NCBI GenBank assembly: GCA_032622095.1
Contig: CP136064.1
Location: forward strand, 262,797,863-262,861,862
Length of the DNA: 64,000 nucleotides
Direction: 5' to 3'
Source: Siphonodentalium dalli
Lineage: Eukaryota; Mollusca; Scaphopoda; Gadilida; Siphonodentaliidae
Part shown: positions 45,470-56,420 of the stretch, piece after piece
Numbering within the stretch: position 1 is the stretch's first letter
How the letters are laid out: each line of letters begins with the position of its first letter
Position numbers and translations under genes: made by a program
The notes under the pieces: model-generated
The model's database searches: none
Seen by the model: only the letters and a program-made list of their open reading frames with translations
What the model was told of the DNA's origin: nothing

Positions 45470-46400
45470 AAACTTAACTGCCATGTTGGCCCGCCATTAT
45501 GGCACCATAGTGGATGTGATTTCAAACTTTTTTGTTTCTTTATCGTATTCAGCACAAACGAAATCCAAAATGTATGCTCAATTCTTACAATCTTCATTGG
45601 CGCATTTGTGTGGAAGTTTGTGACTGTAGGGGGGGTTAAGTTTTTTGTCTATTGTTTGATCAATTGATAATATAGATTAATGGCGAATCTAATGTTTGAT
45701 ATGAAATAGTCTATGTAGTAAGTACAATGATACATTGTATATAGTACACCAATAGGGACGTACCTGTATTTGTCGTATGCCCGTTCACTAAGTTTTAAAA
45801 TTAAAATTGGCCGCCATATTGTACGCCATCTTGGATTATAATACTCTTCTAATAACAAATCTGGATGGCAATTTTCTCTTGTCAATTCGTATGTGTATTC
45901 TACATTAAATAAAACAAAATGCTGCGCATATATGCGATCATTCGTGGTTCTAATACCAGGCGATAACTTTAGGTCGAATTTTATGACATTGAACGGTGGA
46001 ATAAACTTTTGCCTATTATTTTACCAATTGATAAGATGTATTAATGGTGAAACTAATGTTTGATATGAAATGTTCTTCTGTATGGTCATTACAATAATGT
46101 ACAGTTTACCACTGGGGACGTTCCTTTTCTGGATGTGAGTCTTGAAATTAAAACTGAATGCCATATTCGACGCCATCATGGATTTTGATACTTTTCTAAC
46201 AGTGAATATGAATGGAAATTTCGAATTTTACACTTGTTATGTGTATTCTATATTAAATGAAGGGCAATACTACGCATTGTTCTAAAATTAATGGAACCAA
46301 TCCCCGGCGATGGCTATATTTCGAATTTTATGACAATGGGAGAGGGTTAAATTTTTGCATATTATTTCAAAATATATAGGCATATGACCATAAAGTGTAT
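45470..46400 (+). repeat. ~355-bp diverged tandem units with GCCAT cores
   Basis: GATCAATTGATAATATAGAT (about 45659) and CCAATTGATAAGATGTATTA (about 46024) start matching stretches (TTAATGG.GAA.CTAATGTTTG, GGGACGT, GCCATATT...CGCCATC). A third, weaker unit follows near 46350. The frame 45416-45667 is a by-product. Confidence 0.6.
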
Positions 46401-48395
46401 ACCACCAAGTAGCAAATACTCCACTCTTCCGATATATATCATAAGATGGGCTAGTGTATAGTGGTTTTGTATAGAGTTGGCGGGCGACAGTTTCTCGGAA
46501 TCGTCATGGATTTTTTTTACGCAGAACGTTACATTTTATACAATGACGTCGCGAAATCTGAAACAAACCAGAAAAAATAAGAACGTTCCGATCTAGTATC
46601 ACCATGTGCTACATAATAACAAATACATCGTTCTGTTTATTGTGATTTGATTGTCTTTTAACCAATTGTCTATTGCTGGTCAACCGCTGACAATAGGCAA
46701 TTTTTCGGTATGGTGTCTTCTAAAATAGTCTTACCATACAAGTGTACATTGCTGCCAGCAGTTCCGACAAGGCCAAGAATCATTTTCGTAAACAATATAG
46801 ATTTACCATCCAGAAAAAGTTGGTTTCAACTTGTTCTAGCGAGGGTAGGGGTATCTCGAAAACTAAGACTCTTGTTGGATTTGGCTGCTCCTCTAATAAG
46901 GTGGATAAATTGAACAGTGCGTACATACAGTCCACTAGCCAACCAAAGGGGACGACTTGATGACGCCATTTGATTAATCGATAATTATATGTATTTTTGT
47001 CTTGGTCGTCGGAAATAATCTCAAAATTAACGCTCGTATTAATTATACTTCTACTTATGGTGGTTCTCTTGTGAAATGATGGATTAAATTATAAGAAATA
47101 ACTTGTTCGATTAAGCTTATGCATTATGAGACAACTATACTATGTAACAAAAGTTATTTCTTAATTAAATGTTGACAGACCTTGGTAAACTAAGAAGGAT
47201 ACCGTTAAAACATTGAATCTGCCGAAACATCAACACATTTATATCCCGTGTGATGACCTCATGTAATATAGTTTCCATGATGGAGATTTATGCACAATTT
47301 ATGCGGCCACTGTCATTTGTTCGTCGGCTGTAACGACTACTGTAACGTCTGCGCGTTCGTGTTATTGATTTGTTGAGACCGACCAAACAACTTAAAGTGA
47401 CCCGGAACGTTCGTCTCTGAATTTGTATAAGTTTACATCGAGACAGGTGGCTACGTTTTTATAAACCTGAGGATACAACTTGGCAAATACATACTTAGCG
47501 TGATTACTGATATACCAACTATAAAATACAAACTGTATATAACATACATGGTACACTTGAAGAGGCTCGGAAGTGACTGGAATTCATTAGAATTCATTGG
47601 AATTTTGAATTTTTTACGAGTTGTTCAATACTCTACACATGTCTAGTATCGATGTAGTCCAATACAAGGCAATCAGGTTTTTACTAATGTAAGTCTGCGC
47701 TTTATTTTGCATGTCAAGAAATATACTTAATTCTAGAGCGATTCACCACACGGATATATACAACAAAGTGATATTATTCAACATAACCAATATTGATTCA
47801 TGCAGTCTAATATAAGGCAATGAGGATTTTCTTACCCGCTGTAATGGCCATAACAATATGTTCGATGCATGTATCGTCTTATCTCTGTTACTAGTATTTG
47901 TTGGCGCAACAAAATGAGTTATCAATAAATAGTGTATTGTCATATATAGTACTGATATTATTTGAAATAATCAACGTTCAATTCAGGTGGATGGATCGAT
48001 TTTGGTCTCTTCTTGTATTTGATGCGATGCCAGGTGAGATATTGGCATATCCTGGGAAGTAAAATATGCTGTCAAAAATTAAGACAGACGCTCTTCATTG
48101 TATGAGAAAGTAACAAACAGAGAAACCCGGAGAAGCCATGTATTGCATGTTGCAATATCTGTGATACACCGTGACCGTGTACTTTGTTTTTCGTTTTGCG
48201 TCGATAATTTATTTCACTTACTGCAAATGAGAATTATGAATATTGAATTACGAATTAAGTTCATTCGTAGCGGTAGTTTACCTTTTATTCAGAAAATATG
48301 ACATAATAAATAACGACACTAGTAACTACAGTCTAACTGCGGAGCGAGTGCAAAGTGATCAAAATTCGTGATGTGAAATATAATCAGATTCAAAT
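46401..48395. other. no supported gene
   Basis: Two overlapping frames at 46710-46960 (+) are somewhat protein-like (for example FTIQKKLVSTCSSEGRGISK) but match nothing I recognise and have no clear splice sites. The rest is AT-rich spacer. Confidence 0.45.
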
Positions 48396-48397
48396 CA

Positions 48398-48420
48398 GGG
48401 GGCGGGGGGGGGGGGGGGGG
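48398..48420 (+). repeat. G-run
   Basis: A 23-base tract of G broken by one C (48403). It could form G-quadruplexes and is prone to sequencing error. Confidence 0.85.
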
Positions 48421-48629
48421 TAGTAAGCAATTTGCAGGAAAGAATGCCGTTTTTTTTGCATCTGGCATTTTGAGGGACCCACACCCCCAAATCTGCAAAA
48501 AAATATATCCTGTTTCAGAAGCTGTTTTAATTTTGTTTTAAATGTTTTATAAATGGCTGATCATCTGCAAACCTAGGTCATTGCAATTGTGCAGGATACA
48601 ACAATTTCATAATTTCTAACTATTTCCAC

Positions 48630-48760
48630 TGTGTAGGAACTGTTACATCGGAAGTCGTTCTATCGCCGGTATTGTGATGGTTCTTGTCTGAATTGTTACG
48701 GTTCCTTCTGATTGAAAATAATCATTTTTGTGACAAAATCACGCATAACTATATATATCT
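48630..48760 (+). repeat. ~130-bp repeat, unoccupied copy
   Basis: CACTGTGTAGGAACTGTTAC, GGAAGTCGTTCTATC, CCGGTATTGTGATGGTTCTT and ACGCATAACTATATATATCT recur at 49648-49779, where the last motif is cut by the Helitron array. This serves as an in-window empty site. Confidence 0.8.
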
Positions 48761-49647
48761 TGAATATATTATACTTTCCTAATGCACAGAGACTGTAGAA
48801 GTGCCGTGTTATCGAAACCTGAACTCTAGACCAAAATTAACTCGGTATTAGTAGTTCACGCGTAAATATCAACATGTTATCACTGAAAATCAAGCCACGT
48901 GGACGCAATTTCTTTGTTTTTCGTGGCGTATAAAATATGAAACGCATTCTGAAGACAAACACTGACTATTAATTATACCCGTGTTATTCTTCAGTAAAAT
49001 AGCTGAAAATTATCCCGATAGGGGTTGATAATTGGGAGCTGTGGCCTCGTAATCAACACGGGTGCGTGTTACGGTTCTATTTCAAACCAATCATGGCTGT
49101 GACGGTTCTGTACATGAGATTTATTCGAACGATTTCTGCACTTTGGTCCGAAAATCGTCTTGTGTATCTGACATTTTAAACCAGATAATGACTGTAGCTT
49201 ATGTAATTTGCATAATATAGAATAGGTATATTTAGAAATAACACAATAAATACCTAATACGGGAGATTTAGTGACATTAATTGGCAGAAATAAAATATTG
49301 AAAGTCCCGATGAGTATAGTATCATAATCATGCCCGCCTATATAAATGACCAATGGTAATATAACTCTACTCTCAGGAGAATATAAGATGTTATATTCAT
49401 TTACTTAATCTGGGCATTATTGAAAGATCCAGGTGTGACAATATTTCAATGCCAGCGCCATCACATTTCCTCCTCTGAAGTCCGCCTGAGGGACATAAAC
49501 ACATGTTTATGAAATCACGTTCAACTAAATCATTGATAGGTTATGACGTGATTGGGTGGTGGGTGGACTTGGGGAGGGGGTGCTTAATTTGTGTCTATCC
49601 CCAACTTTGGTCAAAATGCTCAACGGTTACAAATTTCTTATCTTACA

Positions 49648-49779
49648 CTGTGTAGGAACTTTTACATAGGAAGTCGTTCTATCACCGGTATTGTGATGGT
49701 TCTTAACTGATTTGTTTACGGTTTCTTATGATTAAAAATTTTCATTTTCGGGACAAAATAACGCATAATTATATATATA
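49648..49779 (+). repeat. ~130-bp repeat, copy interrupted by the Helitron array
   Basis: Matches 48630-48760 up to ACGCATAATTATATATATA, after which Helitron sequence begins at 49780. A related CACAGTGTATAAACC...GGAAGTTGTT stretch lies on the far side, at 52652. Confidence 0.78.
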
Positions 49780-50575
49780 CTAGCAGGTTAGCCCGCCACT
49801 GGCGGCAATCGTCACAAACATGACAATTTTTAATTGTTTTAATTAATTTTTGTAATTAATTTTTGTAATTAATTTTTTAATTTAATTTTTCAATGAGTTA
49901 ATTGTGCCTTTTCAATTTAATGGTTTTTTTAATTAATTTTTGTATTTAATTTTTGTTTTTCAATGAGTTAATTGTGCCTTTTTAATTTTTTAATTATTTT
50001 TTTTGTTTTTCAATTTTACTCGATTTGACCTTGAATTGATCATTTTCAAGGTCAAGGTCAGGTCGGGGTCACAATTTAACCCGCCCATGACACTTCCCGT
50101 ACGTAGCAAGTTTGAGCTCAATCGGTTCGAGTCTATAAAGGACACACACATATATATCATTTGTGGGTACCCGTTTCAAGGTGAAGATCACCTCGGATGG
50201 AAAAACTGACCCGATGAAAATCTCCCCTGTTCCTAGGAAGCCCTAAGAACGAAATTCAGTACGATATTTCGCCTCGAGACGGTCAATGGAGCCGTATTTA
50301 TACTCGTCGTGTATATAGACGCTCTGTATCAACGACACTGATGATACGAACGCTCTTTAACTATCAACGCGATTAACACCACAGTGCCGTTTTTGTGACT
50401 GAGGGTGGAGAACGGGTGCTCGGAGCTTCTCCAAAACGACGCGACGACAATTTCCGTGGTTTTTTACCTTAGATGGGAAGTTTGAGCCCAATCGGTCCAG
50501 CCGCTTTCGAGTCTATAAAGGACAAATATACACATATATTTATATATATACGTAGTTCTCAAAATATATAGTAGA
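49780..50575 (-). mobile_element. Helitron 3 of a head-to-tail array (796 bp)
   Basis: On the minus strand it starts TCTACTATATATTTTGAGA at 50575 and ends with the hairpin CCGCCAGTGGCGG (49793-49805), a 9-nt spacer and CTAG at 49780-49783, followed by host T. Non-autonomous. The body is the same family as the outer Helitron at 3727-5320. The first ~130 bp at the left (49830-50020) are AT-rich low complexity. It contains two overlapping TCAAGGTCA motifs near 50046. Confidence 0.87.
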
Positions 50576-51681
50576 CTAGCAGGTTAGCCCGCCACTGGCG
50601 TGCTTGGTCAGAAACATGACAATGTTTTATGTTTTGTTTGTGTTTTTCAATGAGTTAATATTGGGTTTTTAAATATTTTACCCGATTTGACCTTGAATTT
50701 ATCATTTTCAAGGTCAAGGTCATGTCGGGGTCACAATATATAATTTGTGGGTACCAGTTTGAAGGTTAAGACTGACCCGATGAAAAATTCCCCGTTCCTA
50801 GGAACGACAGACATAAGAATGTTTCACACAATGCGACGTCGACGATCCCCGTGTGTTTTTTACACTTATATACGAAGTTTGAGCTCACCTAGGGCGGAAA
50901 AACTTACCCGATTCGCGTTCTTATGAACACAACACGCTCCGCGTTCTTAGGAACATGTCTATACACGCCCAGACCCAGAAGAGGTATGATTTTTTTAACC
51001 TGCCCGTGGCCATTGAGCAGCCCCTGACAGGAGTTGTCCACCCTTACGAGATGGTCAATAGTCCCCGCAAAGTTAATCCCGTCGTGAACCACATCCTCGC
51101 AAAGAGCGGACAGTCAATTAATCCCGCCGTGAACGCTATCACCAACGCGACGTAATTTTTTTTGGTATCATGTGTTGCGTTCTAAAAATAGGAAAGCACT
51201 TGTTCCCGTATACGTTTGCGTAAATACGAAATTGTGAGTGTTGGTTTGTAACCGGGATTTCTGAGAAGCATTATGCCTATAACTACCCCCCCCCCTAAGC
51301 CCTGACCTAAGTGTCATACATACTATAACAATGATGTTGTAAGAGTACTATGGCATCCAATAATTCTCCCCGCATAGGAAACCACTCAATGTTCCCGTAT
51401 TTCTCTCTGCAGATGCTAATAACGTTGAATGGTAAACAGACGCTCTTTATAGCGATGCGTCAAAAACAAACGCTCATTAAATAATCACTTGATTAACCCA
51501 CGCCGTGCCTTTGCGGTGATTTGGGAGTGGATAAAGGGTGCTCAGAGCTTCTCCAAAACCCGACAATTACGGTGTTCGTGTGTTTTACCCTTATATACGA
51601 AATTTGAGGTCGATGGGTGCAGTCGTTTTCGATTCTATAAAGTACACACACATACGGAAGTCTCAAAATATATAGTATAGA
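50576..51681 (-). mobile_element. Helitron 2 of the array (1106 bp)
   Basis: On the minus strand the 5' end is TCTATACTATATATTTTGAG at 51681, matching the reported Helitron 5' consensus TCTMTAYTA. The 3' end has the hairpin CGCCACTGGCG (50590-50600) and CTAG at 50576-50579. CTAG abuts the TC of the next element with no host base between. It contains a GC-richer open segment at 50955-51155. Confidence 0.87.
50955..51155 (+). other. possible captured coding fragment inside Helitron 2
   Basis: This is an open + frame (opposite to the Helitron) of 66 codons with higher GC and a protein-like run: DFFNLPVAIEQPLTGVVHPY, VNHILAKSGQSINPAVNAIT. Helitrons are known to carry captured gene pieces. No family is recognised and there is an upstream in-frame TGA, so it could equally be a chance frame. 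Confidence 0.25.
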
Positions 51682-52645
51682 CTAGCTGAGTACCCGTCCT
51701 GACGGGGAGAGTCGTTGTGTTGTTGTTTTTTCACCAACACCCCAAACAATGGTGGAAATCGGCCCAGCGGATACCGAGATACAGGTTCAAGGTCATTTGA
51801 AAGGTCAAGATCACGCTGGGTGGGACGGAATTTATTGGCATCCCCATCTACAACAATACCCCAAAAATGGTGGAAATCGGCAGAGCGGATCCCGAGATAC
51901 GGTTTCAATGTAATTTGAAAGGTCAAGGTCATTTTGAAAATGTTTGGCTACCCGAACTATCCCTACCTACGAAATTTCATCCCGATCGTCCCATCGCATT
52001 CCGAGATACAGAGTCAAGGTCATTTGAAGGTCAAGGTCACGCCGCACGGGCATCTGGGTGGGACGAAATGCATTGGCATTCCCATCTACACCAACACCCC
52101 AAAAATGGTGAAAATCAGCCCAGCGGATACCGAGATAAAGGTTCAAGATCATTTGAAAGATCAAGGTCACGCTACTACCCGTTGAACATATTTGGCTACC
52201 CGAACCATCCCTACCTACGAAATTTTATCCCGATCATCCCATCAGATCCGGAGATAGAGAGTCAAGGTCATTTGAAGGCCAAGATCACGTCGCACGGGCA
52301 TCTCGCTGGGACGAAATTTATTGGCATCCCCATCTACACCAACACCCCGAAAATGGTGGTAATCGGCCCAGCGGATACCTAGATACAGGTTCAATGTCAT
52401 TTGAAAGGTCAAGGTCACGCCGCACGGGCATCCGAGCGTAACGAAATGGCTCGGCGCCTCACACTGCCCCTACATACCAAATTGGTCCAAATCGGCCCAG
52501 CAGGAGCCGAGATACAGGTTGAAGGTCACCGGTTTGAAGGTCAAGGTCACTCCGCACGGGCAAACGGATAAGCCCATGTTGTCCTCTTTTCGAGTCCATC
52601 GCGGCCACACAGACACACACACACACTCCTCAAATATATAATAGA
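51682..52645 (-). mobile_element. Helitron 1 of the array (964 bp)
   Basis: On the minus strand it starts A|TCTATTATATATTTGAGGAG at 52645 and ends with the hairpin CCCGTCAGGACGGG (51693-51706), a 7-nt spacer and CTAG at 51682-51685, directly followed by the TC of Helitron 2. The body holds four diverged blocks of TACCCGAAC..CCCTACCTAC / TCGGCCCAGCGGATACCGAG / TTTGAA.GTCAAGGTCA and eight exact TCAAGGTCA motifs. The frames at 51867-52382 and similar are repeat by-products. Confidence 0.87.
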
Positions 52646-55600
52646 TATCTTCACAGTGTATAAACCGTACAAACATTAAATCGGAAGTTGTTTTCGAAAA
52701 GACAAAAAATGCTATTTTTAGAACGTAAATGTGACAGAAATGTCACAACAACACCACAAAATCCAGGTTTCAGACGGACACACGGTTGCACCACTTCTAC
52801 ATACACATTTGCCGATCGTAAGCGAGCTCCATTCGAGCGAAAGACTCTGTTTAATAGATCAAAATGGCCTTTGATCACTTCAGAAAATAATTTTCTCGCA
52901 AAATTTCCCTCTTCAAATGTCATTTTAACACATATCCAGCATCTGTCGGAAATCCCACTATATTGCAACGGAAAGACCGTTATGTGTGTAACATATATGG
53001 ACATGCCCTTGGCTCGATTGTATTCAAAATTTGAACGTAGAGAGTATTTATTTGGACACCCCGCTCTCAGTCTATGTACGCCTAGTTGTTAAAGTTGATG
53101 ATCACTAGTTGCCAAAAATATGTACGCCAAGTTGTGATGGGTTTGTGTGCAAAGACGAACCCGTGAATTAGGTTTCCATATTAGAGATACTCGGTCTACC
53201 GATGGTCATTATTAACCTTCAATCACAAGAGGAAGTTACTGTTCCGCTCCACATCCGTTTTCCGATTCTGGGATAGGGACCCACTCCATCCAAACTGCGT
53301 CAAATGACTATTTTACTCAGTGTTCCTGATCTATCTTTTCATTATCATGATTATAGAAGCATTCCTACTTTTATATACCAACAGCACTGTAAAGTTTCAA
53401 AACAATTCTCCAATAAATGTGGGCTGTAGGGTATGCTGATGGATTGACATTTTAAATCCAAGATGGCTGCAGGTGCCCATGTTTGTTTTAAACAAATTTT
53501 GGGGAACAATGGAGGCTCCCATTTAGAGGTCACGTCGAAGATCCATATGGAGTTCGGTGACGATTTGATGAGAAATGTGACCTGTAAAGTGTGCTAAAGG
53601 ATTTGGTCATACAAAGAGTAAAATCCAAGATGGCCAAAATGGCAGCCATTTATTTTACAAAATTTGGAAAAAATCGAAGGCACCCATCGAGAGGTCTCAA
53701 CGAAGATCCATTTAAAGGTTGGTAATGATCGGATGAGGGATAAGCTCTGCATGGTGTGTTAAAGGATTTAGTGATGCAAAGAGTAAAATGCAAGATGGCT
53801 GCCAGTGGCCATATTTTTCAAAAAAAATCATTCAAATTTGACAGCTCTCCTCGATCCATATACCGAATATTGTTGAAATCGGTCAAAGTTTGTTTTAACA
53901 CATTTGTTTTATTTTATTACAGATTTTTAATAGTCTATTTTTATTTGAAGAGTTAAAGGTACTCAATCCGAAATGTCTATTTCCTTGGCATCGGCGGTAA
54001 AAGATATTTGATCCGAGTCGAGGAACCGACCCATCAAAGCTCAGAGTAATCAGATCTCGATGTTTGAATTCTATTATTTTAATTTTAGGTGGCCCAGTAA
54101 ATAGTCGACGAGAAGACTTCTCTGAACAAATTGCGGATGAAGATGGATAACTCTAAAATCAAGTGACTTTTTTGTGTCAGATATTTGACAATAACATGTT
54201 TTGGGCAATTGTATACTATAGTTGACTGTGATTAACAATATTTTTGGGCAATTACTCGATTCTTATAACTGAAGCGGCATTTGTTTTTAAATTGTTGTTG
54301 TTGGAATCTGATGATATGGGGACCATCGAATCGGATTGAGTACCTTTACGTGAAGAGTTTACATTTATTTGAAGAATATATTATTGTGTTATGTTTTCGA
54401 TTAAATGATTTTTAATAAAACTATTTAAATATGAGCCTTTCCATGCCAGTGTGCAATTATAGATCCTTGGTGAAAACATTTAGCAAGCTGACATTTTTAT
54501 TACCCCTTGGTGTCATTCCTCATTATTAACTGCTGGTGAACTCAACCCCCCTACCAAGAGTTAAGTGCATACATATTACATAATTGAAGCATTCTTAAAA
54601 CCTTTTTGTCCCATTATTTTGAAGAAAAATGACTCTAGGAAAAACATTACAGGGACAGGGAAAATGTGTAAGCATGGCTGCAGAACCAACCACCGCCCCA
54701 CCTAGTGTTCGAAAAACAATTGCAGACCCCACCGTTGACGTATACAAATTCCATCACAGAATACAACATATTTCCTCAACCCCCAAATACAGTTTTGTTA
54801 CATGCGGAGTCGAATAAAAGTAGCTAAGTGTTAATCGGAATACCTTGTTTGATTCAGGCAGAGTCTATACGTTCAATGCCGTGACATGTCGAAGACATAG
54901 TTATGTTTAAGTGGGTCGAAAGGAACATATCATTACTATACGATTCATGTACAACGTCGCAACTGGTATTGTCGTCGTACACAACTTGCCGGACATAGAC
55001 TGAAGAGTGGGGTGTCCAAATAAATACTCTCTACTTTCAAATTGTGAATACACTCGAGCCAAGGGCATGTCCATATATAGTCTGGTCGATAAAAGGTTTG
55101 ACCTAGAAAAAATTTGGACTAAGTTGGTTTTTATTCCATTTTGAAGAGGAATATTTCCTCTACAACATATCCAAAATCCGCTAAAATCCGCTTTGAGCAA
55201 ACTTTTTTACAGAGATTTTAAAAAATGCTCATTTTTCGACCTTGCGAAGTACGTTTTTCTACAATATCCCGCATCGGCGACACCAGGACGCATTAATCCT
55301 CCATCCGATATATACCAGTTTGTGTAAAAGAGTATAGGAGGCGAATAGAGTGACAAGGACAGAAAACAATGCATTCGCGGCGATGAAATGGCTGTCAAAA
55401 TGGCCGCAACTACAATCCATGCTACGATGAAAGCAATATATTGGATAACCCCCTATAAGCGAAAATACACATTTGTAATTTACAAGAATGTTGTTATATA
55501 TCTTTAAAGGCACACATATAATTAAAACAGATCTATCTGAATTATTTATCGATCACTGCTACGCACGTTAACCCAATAATTTACGTTCGGGTTTTCTTAT

Positions 55601-56420
55601 TAGAATACATCCAACAGTCGGACCAAAATCAGTTATGTTGGGCATGGAACACACGAAGTAATATTTCGTCACACAGTGCGTGGTAGTTTCCTTTTGGAAT
55701 GGTGATTAATTATTGAATGTAAAGCAGAAACTGAAGTGTCCACCCTATCTGTGTAAATACTAGTTATATTTCCAGAATTTTCAACACTCTCCGTGACAAT
55801 AAACCATACACGTATGTCGTAATGCTGATTATACTGTCAAGAAACACTTATCTCTTCAACAGAATAGTACCCTATCTCACTAGATCGAAGAGACTGTACA
55901 TCGTACATTTTATTTAGTACTTATTTTCATGGTGCTCCCAAACCGGTTTCTTAGTAGTCAATTATGTTCAAATTACTTCAATCGACACTTTACAACATAA
56001 ATATGTACAACGCAATACACACTATTAGTTGTCAGTATCTTGTTGTTTGACATTATGTTACCATTGCCACCCATATACTTGCGGTAAATATCAGGTCATC
56101 AGCGTTTACAGTTATTAGTTCTGCGTTTACCATTCACTCAATGTTGCTATTTATGGTTTTGTATGCAGCAGATATGTGTAACATTAGGGAGAATGGGTAA
56201 ACGCGGCGATGCGGTTGCAGAAAAGGTCGTACGTTTCGCGTATATGTGGCCTTAGTGCATTTAAGTGCACACAATTTCCAGGTATAAAGACAGTCTCTGC
56301 CATAGAGTATGTAGGCAATTTGGGTTATGTTGAGAATTTATTGAAGATAGTCTATTGTAATCCTTTGTATTTTGATAAATTGCGTTCATGGTATACCACC
56401 ATGTATTTGTGTGATAAAAA
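51738..56420. repeat. 4683-bp tandem unit 1
   Basis: It starts inside Helitron 1 (CACCCCAAACAATGGTGG at 51738) and contains the rest of that Helitron to 52645, then about 3.78 kb of other sequence. In the latter are ATGGCTGCC/GGCAGCCAT motifs (53460, 53630, 53800), an inverted pair at 52993-53077 and 54993-55078, and the unit end GTATTTGTGTGATAAAAA. Opposed open frames at 52688-53092 (+) and 52651-53004 (-) have no recognised domain; both stay open in all units only because the units are almost identical. Confidence 0.95.
52993..55078. repeat. inverted repeat pair inside unit 1 (2.1-kb possible element)
   Basis: ATATATGGACATGCCCTTGG...CAAATAA-type sequence (the 52993-53077 arm) is the complement of 54993-55078 (CCAAGGGCATGTCCATATAT at its end), about 85 bp per arm with a few differences. 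The enclosed 1.9 kb may be a foldback element. The same pair recurs in the other units. Confidence 0.7.

Noticed and set aside
46710-46960. Two overlapping frames that look slightly protein-like
   Set aside because: No family recognised and no splice signals that agree in phase; left uncalled.
51867-52382. 171-codon open frame (+), recurring at 56550 and 61233
   Set aside because: Translation of internal Helitron repeats (TCAAGGTCA blocks); periodic, and antisense frames are similarly open.
52651-53092. Opposed 117-codon (-) and 134-codon (+) open frames repeated in each 4683-bp unit
   Set aside because: Conservation between units only reflects recent duplication. One of the few differences (52795) changes the minus frame and is silent in the plus frame, which is too little evidence to call either a gene.
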